64,000 nt of DNA from Streptomyces finlayi (GCF_014216315.1 NZ_CP045702.1:2790001-2854000), one strand, 5' to 3'. Shown: positions 32,783 through 41,217, counted from the first letter of the stretch. The notes: generated by a model from the letters alone, not told the origin. Translations and numbers: made by a program.

Positions 32783-34222
32783 ATGGCATCTGCATTCGAG
32801 TACGCACCGGCTCCGGAGTCCCGCTCCGTCGTCGACATCGCCCCCTCCTACGGGCTGTTCATCGACGGAGAGTTCACCGACGCCGCCGACGGCAAGGTCT
32901 TCAAAACGGTCAGCCCCTCGTCCGAGGAGGTCCTCTCCGAGGTCGCGCAGGCCGGGGCCGAGGACGTCGAACGGGCCGTGAAGGCGGCCCGCAGGGCGTT
33001 CGAGAAGTGGTCGGCACTGCCGGGCTCCGAGCGCGCGAAGTACCTGTTCCGCATCGCCCGGATCATCCAGGAGCGCAGTCGCGAGCTGGCCGTCCTGGAG
33101 ACCCTGGACAACGGCAAGCCGATCAGGGAGACCCGCGACGCGGACCTCCCTCTCGTCGCCGCGCACTTCTTCTACTACGCGGGCTGGGCCGACAAGCTGG
33201 ACCACGCCGGCTACGGCGCGAACCCGCGCCCGCTGGGTGTGGCCGGCCAGGTCATCCCGTGGAACTTCCCGCTCCTGATGCTGGCGTGGAAGATCGCCCC
33301 GGCGCTCGCCACCGGCAACACGGTGGTCCTGAAGCCCGCCGAGACGACTCCGCTCTCCGCGCTGTTCTTCGCGGACATCTGCCGCCAGGCGGGCCTGCCC
33401 AGGGGCGTCGTCAACATCCTCACCGGGTACGGCGACGCGGGCGCCGCCCTCGTCGGCCACCCCGACGTGAACAAGGTCGCCTTCACCGGCTCGACCGCGG
33501 TCGGCAAGGCCATCGCCCGCCAGATCGCCGGTACGGACAAGAGGGTCACCCTCGAACTCGGCGGCAAGGGTGCCAACATCGTCTTCGACGACGCCCCCAT
33601 CGACCAGGCGGTCGAGGGCATCGTCACCGGCATCTTCTTCAACCAGGGCCAGGTCTGCTGCGCGGGCTCCCGGCTGCTCGTCCAGGAGTCCGTCCAGGAC
33701 GAGGTGCTGCACGCCCTGAAGCGCCGCCTGTCCACGCTGCGCCTCGGCGACCCGCTGGACAAGAACACCGACATCGGCGCGATCAACTCCGCGGAGCAGC
33801 TCTCCCGGATCACCGCGCTCGTCGAGACCGGCGAGGCGGAGGGCGCCGAGCGCTGGTCCGCGCCCTGCGAGCTCCCCTCGTCCGGCTACTGGTTCGCCCC
33901 GACGCTCTTCACGAACGTCACCCAGGCGCACACCGTCGCCCGCGACGAGATCTTCGGCCCCGTGCTGTCCGTCCTCTCCTTCCGTACCCCGGACGAGGCG
34001 GTCGCCAAGGCCAACAACACCCAGTACGGCCTCTCGGCCGGCATCTGGACGGAGAAGGGCTCCCGCATCCTCGCGGTGGCCGGCAAGCTCCGTGCGGGCG
34101 TCGTCTGGGCCAACACGTTCAACAAGTTCGACCCCACGTCGCCCTTCGGTGGCTACAAGGAGTCGGGCTTCGGCCGCGAGGGCGGCCGTCACGGCCTGGA
34201 GGCATACCTCGATGTCCGATAA
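32783..34222 (+). CDS. Aldehyde dehydrogenase, catalytic member of an ALDH pair
   Basis: A 479-residue NAD(P)-dependent dehydrogenase. It has the cofactor motif AFTGSTAVGKAIARQ, the catalytic Glu in LELGGKGANIVFDDA, and the nucleophile in FFNQGQVCCAGSR (Cys about 291). The C-terminal FGGYKESGFGREGGRHG is present. It lies 5 bp after deoC, so oxidation of DeoC-derived acetaldehyde to acetate is the natural job. Its last 11 bp overlap the start of a second, catalytically empty ALDH gene. Confidence 0.92.
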   Translation: MASAFEYAPAPESRSVVDIAPSYGLFIDGEFTDAADGKVFKTVSPSSEEVLSEVAQAGAEDVERAVKAARRAFEKWSALPGSERAKYLFRIARIIQERSRELAVLETLDNGKPIRETRDADLPLVAAHFFYYAGWADKLDHAGYGANPRPLGVAGQVIPWNFPLLMLAWKIAPALATGNTVVLKPAETTPLSALFFADICRQAGLPRGVVNILTGYGDAGAALVGHPDVNKVAFTGSTAVGKAIARQIAGTDKRVTLELGGKGANIVFDDAPIDQAVEGIVTGIFFNQGQVCCAGSRLLVQESVQDEVLHALKRRLSTLRLGDPLDKNTDIGAINSAEQLSRITALVETGEAEGAERWSAPCELPSSGYWFAPTLFTNVTQAHTVARDEIFGPVLSVLSFRTPDEAVAKANNTQYGLSAGIWTEKGSRILAVAGKLRAGVVWANTFNKFDPTSPFGGYKESGFGREGGRHGLEAYLDVR

Positions 34223-35129
34223 CCGTCTGAGTGTCTTCAAGACCTACAAGCTGTACGTCGGGGGCAAGTTCCCCCGCTCCGAGAGCGGCCGGGTGTACGA
34301 GGTGACGGACTCGAAGGGCAGGTGGCTGGCGAACGCGCCGCAGTCATCCCGCAAGGACGCACGCGACGCGGTCGTGGCCGCGCGCAAGGCGTTCGGCGGC
34401 TGGTCGGGCGCGACCGCGTACAACCGCGGCCAGGTCCTCTACCGCGTCGCGGAGATGCTGGAGGGCCGCAAGGACCAGTTCGTACGCGAGGTGGCGGACG
34501 CGGAGGGCCTGTCGAAGTCCAAGGCTGCGGCCGTCGTAGACGCGGCGATCGACCGCTGGGTCTGGTACGCGGGCTGGACCGACAAGATCGGCCAGGTCGT
34601 GGGCGGGGCGAACCCGGTCGCGGGTCCGTTCTTCAACCTCTCCACGCCCGAGCCGACCGGTGTCGTCACGGTCCTGGCGCCGCAGAAGTCCTCGTTCCTG
34701 GGACTGGTCTCGGTGATCGCCCCGGTGATCGCCACCGGCAACACGGCCGTGGTCATCGCCTCGGCCGGTGCGCCGCTGCCCGCGCTCTCGCTGGGTGAGG
34801 TGCTGGCCACCTCCGACCTGCCCGGTGGCGTGGTGAACATCCTGTCGGGGAGGACGGCGGAGCTCGCGGCCCCGCTCGCCTCCCACCAGGACGTCAACGC
34901 GATCGACCTCACCGGCGCGGACGCCTCGCTGGCGAAGGAGCTGGAGATCGCGGCGGCGGACAACATGAAGCGCGTCCTGCGACCGCAGCCCGCCGGCCGC
35001 ACGGACGGCGCCGCCGAGGACACCGACTGGTCGGCCGATCCCGGCACGCGCCGCCTGACGGCCTTCCTGGAGACGAAGACGGTCTGGCACCCCACGGGCG
35101 CCCTGGGGGCCACAGGCTCCTCGTACTGA
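34212..35129 (+). CDS. Truncated ALDH-fold protein without catalytic residues
   Basis: A 305-residue protein homologous to the N-terminal, cofactor-binding part of ALDHs: TYKLYVGGKFPRSESGR, DAVVAARKAFGGWSG, and a PEPTGVVTVLAPQKS segment where active enzymes have PLGVVGQIIPWN. It stops before the region that would hold the Cys nucleophile, and no catalytic Glu is seen. Stop and start overlap by 11 bp (ATG 34212), implying coupled translation with the active ALDH. Together the two match the two-part layout of ALDH16 proteins, in which the C-terminal ALDH module is inactive. Confidence 0.88.
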   Translation: MSDNRLSVFKTYKLYVGGKFPRSESGRVYEVTDSKGRWLANAPQSSRKDARDAVVAARKAFGGWSGATAYNRGQVLYRVAEMLEGRKDQFVREVADAEGLSKSKAAAVVDAAIDRWVWYAGWTDKIGQVVGGANPVAGPFFNLSTPEPTGVVTVLAPQKSSFLGLVSVIAPVIATGNTAVVIASAGAPLPALSLGEVLATSDLPGGVVNILSGRTAELAAPLASHQDVNAIDLTGADASLAKELEIAAADNMKRVLRPQPAGRTDGAAEDTDWSADPGTRRLTAFLETKTVWHPTGALGATGSSY

Positions 35130-35161
35130 TGCCTGGAGGCCCTTGCGCGGGCCTCGCGGGT

Positions 35162-35204
35162 CTGCGGGCCGCTCCCTCCGGACGACGGACGGGGCGGCCC
35201 GCAG
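35162..35204. terminator. Bidirectional terminator after the ALDH pair
   Basis: CTGCGGGCCGC (35162-35172) and GCGGCCCGCAG (35194-35204) form a perfect 11-bp stem between converging genes. Confidence 0.7.
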
Positions 35205-35217
35205 GCGTTCGGCCGGG

Positions 35218-35643
35218 TCAGCCGGTGAGCAGTCCGGTCGCCTGCCCGACCACGGGCAGGTCACTGATCGCGCCGCCGCTGGTCAGCGGGTCCGTCACGA
35301 CGGCCGTGGTCAGCGGCTTGAAGTCGGCGATCTGGGTGCCCACCGCGTTGTCCAGCGGGTCGACTCCCGTACCGGCCAGCGGGTCGAGCTGGAGGTCGGT
35401 GACGGGTGCGATGCCTCCCGCGAGGGAGTAACCGAGCGCTCCGGTCAGCGCGGGCCCGGCCGTCTCGGCGACCGCACCGAGCGTGCTGTCGGCGCCCGTG
35501 GCCGGAGCCGCGGGCATCGGCGCGGCCTGGGCGGCCGCGCCCCCGGCGCCGAGCGCCGCGCCCACCGCCGTGACGGTCAGGCCGGCGCGCAGCAGGATGC
35601 GGCGCCGGGTGCGTGAAGGTGCAGACAGTGCGTGACGAGCCAT
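35218..35643 (-). CDS. Small secreted protein of unknown function
   Basis: A 141-residue exported protein. A twin-arginine-like start (SRTRRRILLRAG) precedes a hydrophobic stretch (LTVTAVGAALGAGGAAAQAA) with a likely cleavage after AQA-A. The mature part is Gly/Ala/Leu/Pro-rich and lacks Cys, and it resembles the ~100-residue secreted protein at 41514-41816 (both have LL-G-LPT/LTG-like ends). No domain is recognised. The gene faces uridine kinase divergently. Confidence 0.7.
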   Translation of the reverse strand: MARHALSAPSRTRRRILLRAGLTVTAVGAALGAGGAAAQAAPMPAAPATGADSTLGAVAETAGPALTGALGYSLAGGIAPVTDLQLDPLAGTGVDPLDNAVGTQIADFKPLTTAVVTDPLTSGGAISDLPVVGQATGLLTG

Positions 35644-35774
35644 GATTTTCCCACCTGAATAGAGCCTGTTCGGGTAATCGTCTGTGCGCGCAGAGTAGTT
35701 GAGGTGTGATGCTCGATACCACCAGGACCTCCGGGGGGTCCCCTGCGCGGGTCAATGCCTCACACTTGTGTTCT

Positions 35775-36410
35775 GTGAATCCCCCATCGATCCCGGCCCG
35801 CGTCGTCCTGCTCGCGGGGCCCTCCGGCTCAGGCAAGTCCTCCCTCGCCGCGCGTACCGGTCTGCCGGTGCTGCGCCTGGACGATTTCTACAAGGAGGGC
35901 GACGACCCGACACTGCCGGTGGTCGCGGGCAGCAGGGACATCGACTGGGACTCCGTGCGGTCCTGGGACGCGGACGCGGCGGTCGCGGCCGTCGCGGAAC
36001 TGTGCCGCACGGGACGTACGGACGTGCCGGTGTACGACCTCGCCACGAGCGCCCGCGTCGGGCACGAGGCGTTCCGCATCGACCGCACGCCCCTGTTCGT
36101 GGCCGAGGGCATCTTCGCCGCGGACATCGTGGAGCGCTGCCAGGAGCTGGGCCTGCTGGCGGACGCGCTGTGTCTGCGCGGACGCCCCTCGACGACGTTC
36201 CGGCGGCGGCTGCTCCGGGATGTGCGGGAAGGGCGCAAGTCGGTGCCGTTCCTGCTGCGGCGCGGCTGGCGCCTGATGCGGGCCGAACGGCGGATCGTGG
36301 CCCGCCAGACGGCGCTGGGCGCGTACGCGTGCGGCAAGGAGGAGGCGCTGGGGCGGCTGGCCGCGGCGGCGGGACGGTCCCGCCGCGCGACGGCGGGACA
36401 GGGCGCGTGA
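35775..36410 (+). CDS. udk: Uridine kinase-like P-loop protein
   Basis: A 211-residue P-loop NTPase. Walker A is LLAGPSGSGKSSLAA, then VLRLDDFYKEGDDPTL, the substrate-binding DDFY motif of uridine/cytidine kinases, and LFVAEGIFAADIVERC as the second core strand. It would phosphorylate uridine or cytidine to the monophosphate, which fits the nucleoside-salvage setting. GTG 35775 gives the family-like N-terminus; ATG 35709 would add 22 residues. A weak relative of the nucleoside palindrome (TCTGTGCGCGCAGA at 35681-35694) lies upstream. Confidence 0.83.
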   Translation: MNPPSIPARVVLLAGPSGSGKSSLAARTGLPVLRLDDFYKEGDDPTLPVVAGSRDIDWDSVRSWDADAAVAAVAELCRTGRTDVPVYDLATSARVGHEAFRIDRTPLFVAEGIFAADIVERCQELGLLADALCLRGRPSTTFRRRLLRDVREGRKSVPFLLRRGWRLMRAERRIVARQTALGAYACGKEEALGRLAAAAGRSRRATAGQGA

Positions 36411-36430
36411 ACTGGGGCTGAGCCCCGGGA

Positions 36431-36604
36431 TCCGGCGGCCGCACACGCGGAACGGGGGCCGGCGGATACGGAACGGGGTCCGGCGGCCGCACACGCGGAA
36501 CGGGGGCCGGCGGATACGGAACGGGGTCCGGCGGCCGCACACGCGGAACGGGGGCCGGCGGATACGGAACGGGGTCCGGCGGCCGCACACGCGGAACGGG
36601 GTCC
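36431..36604. repeat. 48-bp tandem repeat, 3.6 copies
   Basis: Units starting TCCGGCGGCCGCACACGCGG begin at 36431, 36479, 36527 and 36575, exactly 48 bp apart and apparently identical; the fourth is partial. The array lies between the uridine kinase and sigQ stops in a 305-bp gene-free interval. The period is a multiple of three, so any reading frame across it stays open (for example PVPRVRPPDPVPYPPA on the minus strand), but no start or coding context supports a gene. Confidence 0.92.
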
Positions 36605-36640
36605 GACAGGACCCCCCGGCCCGTCCGACCCCGCTGCGTA

Positions 36641-36669
36641 CCCCCCCCCCCCCCCCCCCCCCCCCCCCC
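36641..36669. repeat. Homopolymer of 29 C
   Basis: Twenty-nine consecutive C residues between GCTGCGTA and GTACCG, 47 bp downstream of the sigQ stop on its strand. The sigQ transcript would contain a G29 tract in its 3' region. Confidence 0.85.
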
Positions 36670-36715
36670 GTACCGCCGCCTCCCCCGAAGCGGCGCCCCC
36701 CGTTCCCCCGTCGCC

Positions 36716-37330
36716 TCAGGCCACCAGCTCGCCGAAGGACTCCTCCTCGTCACGGCCGAAGCTGAGGACCTCGTCCTCACGCAGCCGGCGGAGCGACCGC
36801 CAGATGCTGGACTTCACCGTGCCGACACTGATGTCGAGGATGGACGCGATCTCCGGGTCGGTGCGGCCCTCGTAATACCGCAGGACCAGCATCGTGCGCT
36901 GGAGTTCCGGCAGCCGCGCGAGCGCCTGCCAGAGCACCGCGCGCAGTTCCGTGCCGCGCATCGCGTCCGTGTCGCCCACCGTCTCCGGCAGCTCCTCGGT
37001 CGGGTATTCGTTGAGCTTGCGCCTGCGCCAGGCGCTGATGTGCAGATTGGTCATGGTGCGGCGGAGGTATCCGCCGACCGCCGCCTTGTCGCTGATCCTG
37101 TCCCACGCCCGGTACGTCGAGAAGAGGGCGCTCTGCAGCAGGTCCTCGGCCTCGAACCGGTCGCCGGTCAGGTGATAGGCGGTGGCGTACAGGGAGGCGC
37201 GGCGCTCCTGGACGTAGGCCGTGAACACCGCTTCGGCGTCCTCGGTCCGCGCTGCGGGCTTCCGCTCCCCCGTGACCTCCCCGTACGCACTTCCCCCGTT
37301 ACCCCCGAAGGGTGTGTCAACCACCGTCAT
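36716..37330 (-). CDS. sigQ: SigE-family RNA polymerase sigma factor (SigQ)
   Basis: A 204-residue ECF-type sigma factor. Region 2 runs AVFTAYVQERRASLYATAYH to AEDLLQSALFSTYRAWDRI. Region 4 is LPELQRTMLVLRYYEGRTDP followed by EIASILDISVGTVKSSIWRS. The linker carries ELPETVGD. Position, divergent from afsQ1/afsQ2, matches sigQ of S. coelicolor, whose transcription depends on AfsQ1. ATG 37330 is the best start. A GTCAC direct repeat, the likely AfsQ1 site, lies 218 bp upstream. Confidence 0.88.
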   Translation of the reverse strand: MTVVDTPFGGNGGSAYGEVTGERKPAARTEDAEAVFTAYVQERRASLYATAYHLTGDRFEAEDLLQSALFSTYRAWDRISDKAAVGGYLRRTMTNLHISAWRRRKLNEYPTEELPETVGDTDAMRGTELRAVLWQALARLPELQRTMLVLRYYEGRTDPEIASILDISVGTVKSSIWRSLRRLREDEVLSFGRDEEESFGELVA

Positions 37331-37547
37331 GTACGACGGGTGCTGACGCCCGGCGCCACGAACGCACCCCCGCGCGTTCACACCGGACTTCTCAGGACCC
37401 CGGCCGACGTCGTGGAGACGCGTGACAACTGCGCTCGTCGAGCCGGTGCTGTGCGTTGCGTTCATCTCGCGCCCCCCGTCGGTGGAGTCGGTTGGTTCGT
37501 GTGTCAACGAGCTTGCCCCGGCTGTTTCATGGCGTTGTCCCCCGACT

Positions 37548-37563
37548 GTCACAGGCGTGTCAC
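37548..37563. promoter_or_regulatory. AfsQ1-type binding site (GTCAC-N6-GTCAC)
   Basis: GTCAC at 37548-37552 and GTCAC at 37559-37563 are separated by 6 bp. This is the GTnAC-N6-GTnAC pattern described for AfsQ1. It sits in the sigQ/afsQ1 intergenic region about 80 bp upstream of afsQ1. Confidence 0.7.
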
Positions 37564-37645
37564 AGGCCGACTTCCGGGCGTGCCGGAACCGTGAGAGCCG
37601 TCCAACTGTCGAACTGAGGCGCCACCATGGGCCAGAATGACCCCC

Positions 37646-38323
37646 GTGCCTTTCCTGTTGCTGATCGAGGACGACGACGCCATCCGCACGGCTCTCGAAC
37701 TCTCGTTGTCACGCCAGGGCCACCGAGTGGCCACTGCGGCGACGGGAGAGGACGGCCTGAACCTGCTGCGAGAGCAGCGGCCGGACCTGGTCGTGCTGGA
37801 TGTGATGCTGCCCGGGATCGACGGTTTCGAGGTGTGCCGGCGCATCCGCCGCACCGACCAGCTGCCGATCATTCTGCTGACCGCGCGCAGCGACGACATC
37901 GACGTCGTGGTGGGACTGGAGTCCGGCGCGGACGACTACGTGGTGAAACCCGTGCAGGGCCGGGTGCTCGACGCCCGTATCCGCGCGGTGCTGCGCCGGG
38001 GCGAACGCGAGTCCACGGACTCCGCGACCTTCGGGAACGTGATCATCGACCGTTCGGCGATGACCGTCACCAAGGCCGGTGAGGACCTTCAGCTCACCCC
38101 CACCGAGCTGCGGCTGCTGCTGGAGCTGAGCCGCAGACCCGGTCAGGCGCTGTCCAGACAGCAGTTGCTGCGCCTGGTGTGGGAGCACGACTACCTCGGT
38201 GACTCCCGGCTCGTGGACGCGTGTGTCCAGCGGCTGCGCGCGAAGGTGGAGGACGTGCCGTCCTCGCCGACGCTGATCCGTACCGTGCGCGGAGTGGGCT
38301 ACCGGCTGGACTCGCCTCAGTGA
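37646..38323 (+). CDS. afsQ1: Response regulator AfsQ1
   Basis: A 225-residue OmpR/PhoB-type regulator. The receiver domain starts FLLLIEDDDAIRTALELSLS, with the phosphoacceptor Asp in LVVLDVMLPGIDG (about 52), Thr in LLTAR and Lys in DDYVVKPVQGR. The C-terminal winged helix has LTPTELRLLLELSRRPGQAL and ends TLIRTVRGVGYRLDSPQ. GTG 37646 gives the length I recall for S. coelicolor AfsQ1; ATG 37637 would add three residues. In that species it controls antibiotic genes under nitrogen stress. The stop overlaps the afsQ2 start. Confidence 0.93.
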   Translation: MPFLLLIEDDDAIRTALELSLSRQGHRVATAATGEDGLNLLREQRPDLVVLDVMLPGIDGFEVCRRIRRTDQLPIILLTARSDDIDVVVGLESGADDYVVKPVQGRVLDARIRAVLRRGERESTDSATFGNVIIDRSAMTVTKAGEDLQLTPTELRLLLELSRRPGQALSRQQLLRLVWEHDYLGDSRLVDACVQRLRAKVEDVPSSPTLIRTVRGVGYRLDSPQ

Positions 38324-39855
38324 GTGGACCCGCGAAGCGGACCGTGCTCACCGGTCTGCGCTGGACCAGTCTGCGCCTTCGGCTCGTCGTCGTGTTCGCA
38401 CTGGTGGCCCTGACCGCGGCGGTGTCCGCGTCGGGGATCGCGTACTGGCTCAACCGCGAGTCGGTGCTGACGCGTACGCAGGACTCCGCCCTCGGCGACT
38501 TCCGCCGCCAGATGCAGAACCGGGCGGCCGGCCTGCCCACGTCCCCCACCGGGGACGATCTCCAGAACGCCGCCGTGCAGATGGCGAGCAGCAGCCCCGG
38601 TTACGACGTGCTGCTGATCGGCGAGCACGAGGGGAAGCCGGTCGTCGGCTACTCCGACCTGGACTCCTTCACCCGCCAGGACGTGCCGGCCTCCTTGCAG
38701 AAGCAGGTGGGCAAGAAGCAGCCGATGACGTCGGGCAACACCTTTGAGTACCACCTGTTCTGGCAGCGCACGAGTATCGGCGGCAGGCCGTACCTGGTGG
38801 CCGGTACGAAGATCATCGGCGGTGGTCCGACCGGCTACATGCTGAAGTCGCTCGACCAGGAACGTCAGGATCTCAACTCACTGGCCTGGTCGCTGGGGAT
38901 CGCCACCGCGCTGGCGCTGGTCGGATCGGCGCTGCTCGCCCAGGGTGCGGCGACGACCGTCCTGCGCCCGGTGCAGCGGCTGGGCGACGCGGCCCGCAAG
39001 CTCGGTGAGGGCAAACTCGACACCCGGCTCATGGTGTCCGGCACCGACGAGCTGGCCGATCTGTCCCGTACGTTCAACAGGACCGCGAGCGCGCTGGAGA
39101 AGAAGGTCGCGGACATGAGCGCGCGGGAGGAGTCCAGCCGCCGGTTCGTCGCCGACATGTCGCACGAGCTGCGGACCCCGCTGACCGCGATCACCGCCGT
39201 CGCGGAGGTTCTGGAGGACGAGGCCGACAGCCTCGATCCGATGATCGCTCCCGCGGTGCATCTGGTGGTCAGCGAGACCCGCAGGCTGAACGATCTGGTG
39301 GAGAACCTGATGGAGGTGACCCGCTTCGACGCGGGTACGGCCCGTCTCGTCCTGGACACGGTCGATGTCGCCGACCAGGTCACCGCCTGCATCGACGTCC
39401 GGGCCTGGCTGGACGCGGTGGATCTGGACGCCGAGCGGGGCATGATGGTCCGGCTCGATCCGCGCCGGCTCGACGTGATCCTGGCGAATCTGATCGGCAA
39501 CGCGCTGAAGCACGGCGGTTCACCGGTGCGCGTGTCGGTACGGACCGTCGGCGAGGAGCTGGTCATCGAGGTACGGGACCACGGCCCCGGCATCCCCGAG
39601 GACGTCCTTCCGCATGTCTTCGACCGCTTCTACAAGGCGAGCGCCTCGCGGCCCCGGTCCGAGGGCAGCGGTCTCGGCCTGTCGATCGCGATGGAGAACG
39701 CGCACATCCACGGCGGCGACATCACGGCCGCGAACTCGCCGGACGGCGACGGCGCGGTGTTCGTACTGCGGCTGCCCGTCGATGCCGAGCGGCTGACCTC
39801 CGAGGCCGGGGAGCACGGCGCGGAGGACGGGAACGAGGGGGGCGGCGCCACGTGA
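38320..39855 (+). CDS. afsQ2: Sensor histidine kinase AfsQ2
   Basis: A 511-residue membrane kinase. The first helix is LRLRLVVVFALVALTAAVSA and an extracytoplasmic domain of about 150 residues follows. The second helix is NSLAWSLGIATALALVGSAL. Then come HAMP (VLRPVQRLGDAARKL), the DHp box FVADMSHELRTPLTAITAVA with the phosphorylated His, the N box LANLIGNALKHG, and the G boxes VRDHGPGIPE and GSGLGLSI. GTG 38320 overlaps the afsQ1 stop by 4 bp (GTGA). The partner is AfsQ1. Confidence 0.94.
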   Translation: MSGPAKRTVLTGLRWTSLRLRLVVVFALVALTAAVSASGIAYWLNRESVLTRTQDSALGDFRRQMQNRAAGLPTSPTGDDLQNAAVQMASSSPGYDVLLIGEHEGKPVVGYSDLDSFTRQDVPASLQKQVGKKQPMTSGNTFEYHLFWQRTSIGGRPYLVAGTKIIGGGPTGYMLKSLDQERQDLNSLAWSLGIATALALVGSALLAQGAATTVLRPVQRLGDAARKLGEGKLDTRLMVSGTDELADLSRTFNRTASALEKKVADMSAREESSRRFVADMSHELRTPLTAITAVAEVLEDEADSLDPMIAPAVHLVVSETRRLNDLVENLMEVTRFDAGTARLVLDTVDVADQVTACIDVRAWLDAVDLDAERGMMVRLDPRRLDVILANLIGNALKHGGSPVRVSVRTVGEELVIEVRDHGPGIPEDVLPHVFDRFYKASASRPRSEGSGLGLSIAMENAHIHGGDITAANSPDGDGAVFVLRLPVDAERLTSEAGEHGAEDGNEGGGAT

Positions 39856-40502
39856 GGCGAGGCGACCGGGCGGACGGCGCACGCCCCACCGGGCGGGCGC
39901 GGCGTACCGGCAGGGTGCTGGCCGCCGTCGCGACGGTGACGGCGGTGGCGGCGCTGGCCGCCGGGTGCGGGATCAGGTCGACGTCGGTGCCGGTGGACGC
40001 GGGCGCCGCACCGTCCCGGGTGCCGTGCCGCACCCCGGCCCATGACGTCACCTCCCAGGCACTGGAGGACATCGAGGTCCAGGTGTATCTGGTCTGCGCC
40101 TCGCAGCTGATGACCGTGAACCGTTCGGTGCGGCTGGACTCGGCGGAGCCCGACCGTATCCGCGTCGCGCGGGTCCTGCTGGACGAGTTGCAGAAGGCCC
40201 CGTCGGCCGACGAGCGGCAGGCCGGGTTCTCCACCGGTGTACCGACCGGTCTGCGGGTCTCCGCGGCCCGCGCGGATGATCCGGCCGGCACGCTGCGGCT
40301 GAACGAGCAGCCCGAGGACCTGCCGGCCGAGGCGCTGGCGCAGATCGTGTGCTCGTACGCGGACAGCGAGACGCTGGTGACCGGGGGCACGGTCGTGCTC
40401 GGTGGTCCCGGGGACTACGCGCCCCGGGGCTATCCGTGTGCGTCGGAGACGAAGACCCGGCCCGGTGAGGTGCCCACGCTCGGGGCGCTCGAACGGCCCT
40501 GA
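39852..40502 (+). CDS. AfsQ-operon lipoprotein
   Basis: A 216-residue lipoprotein. The Arg-rich start is followed by LAAVATVTAVAALAAGC, with a good lipobox LAAGC. The mature domain (SADERQAGFSTGVPTGLRVS) resembles GerMN-type sporulation and cell-wall domains. GTG 39852 overlaps the afsQ2 stop by 4 bp, so it is the third gene of the afsQ operon and is a plausible extracytoplasmic input or modulator for AfsQ2. No function is proven from sequence. Confidence 0.85.
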   Translation: MRRGDRADGARPTGRARRTGRVLAAVATVTAVAALAAGCGIRSTSVPVDAGAAPSRVPCRTPAHDVTSQALEDIEVQVYLVCASQLMTVNRSVRLDSAEPDRIRVARVLLDELQKAPSADERQAGFSTGVPTGLRVSAARADDPAGTLRLNEQPEDLPAEALAQIVCSYADSETLVTGGTVVLGGPGDYAPRGYPCASETKTRPGEVPTLGALERP

Positions 40503-40571
40503 GCGGCCGTGCCGCATTTCTTCCCCAGACCGCGCGGAACCGATCCTGCCGGTCATGGCGTCTTGGGGGAC

Positions 40572-41123
40572 GTGCGTCAAGGTCCGGACGGCCAGGCCGT
40601 CATCCGCTTCCGCGCGGCGGGGGTACTCCTCCTCCTCGGGCATCTGCTGATCGTCGGGTGGCTGACTCTGCGCCCCCTGGATGTGGCGTGGGTGAGCGCC
40701 GCGAATTTCCAGCCCCTCGCGGGCATCAAGGCAGATCTGGCTCTAGGCCCGGTCGAGGCCGCGCATCGCTTCGGCTCCGGGCTTCTGCTGCTCGCGCCGC
40801 TCGGGGTGCTGCTGCCGATGGCAGGGGGCCGGCTGTTCGTGTCCCCGTGGGCGTCGCTGGCCCGTACGGTCGCGGCCGGGGCGCTGATCTCGCTGGCCAT
40901 CGAGCTGGCACAGACGGGCGTGGCCGGCCAGGTCGTGGACGTCGACTCGCTGCTGCTGAACACCGTGGGCGTGGCGCTCGCTCATCTGCTGGTCGTGCCG
41001 GTCTGCCGGGCGCGGCTGCGGCGGGGGCAGCGGGCGGGGGCGGGAGGACGCACGGCCCGGTTCAGGGACGAAGCTCCTCAGGGCTCGACCCCGAGGATTT
41101 CCAGGGTCGGTATGGCCCCGTAG
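40572..41123 (+). CDS. VanZ-family membrane protein
   Basis: About 183 residues with four helices: AAGVLLLLGHLLIVGWLTL, HRFGSGLLLLAPLGVLLPMA, LARTVAAGALISLAIELAQT and LLLNTVGVALAHLLVVPVC. The ELAQTGV and DVDSLLLNTVGVALA motifs define the VanZ-like family, known from teicoplanin resistance but mostly uncharacterised. GTG 40572 is chosen; GTG 40509 would add 21 residues. It lies 69 bp after the afsQ lipoprotein and may be part of that operon. Confidence 0.8.
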   Translation: MRQGPDGQAVIRFRAAGVLLLLGHLLIVGWLTLRPLDVAWVSAANFQPLAGIKADLALGPVEAAHRFGSGLLLLAPLGVLLPMAGGRLFVSPWASLARTVAAGALISLAIELAQTGVAGQVVDVDSLLLNTVGVALAHLLVVPVCRARLRRGQRAGAGGRTARFRDEAPQGSTPRISRVGMAP

Positions 41124-41217
41124 AGCGACGCTTCGCACCCCTTCGCCGAGCCACTATGGATACATCGGGAGCACAGCGACAGGAGCTGCTCCCCGTCGGT
41201 TCTCGAAGGAGCCCACC

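Noticed and set aside
35681..35694. TCTGTGCGCGCAGA upstream of udk as a seventh nucleoside operator
   Set aside because: Only 9 of 12 core positions match, which could be chance in GC-rich DNA. It is recorded as a weak relative only.
36431..36604. Possible CRISPR-like array
   Set aside because: The 48-bp units follow one another without spacers, and no cas gene is near. It is a tandem repeat, not a CRISPR.
35752..36780. Long minus-strand frame with proline-rich repeats (PVPRVRPPDPVPYPPA)
   Set aside because: It spans the tandem repeat, the C29 run and the complement of udk. It lacks a start signal, and the frame stays open only because the repeat period is a multiple of three.
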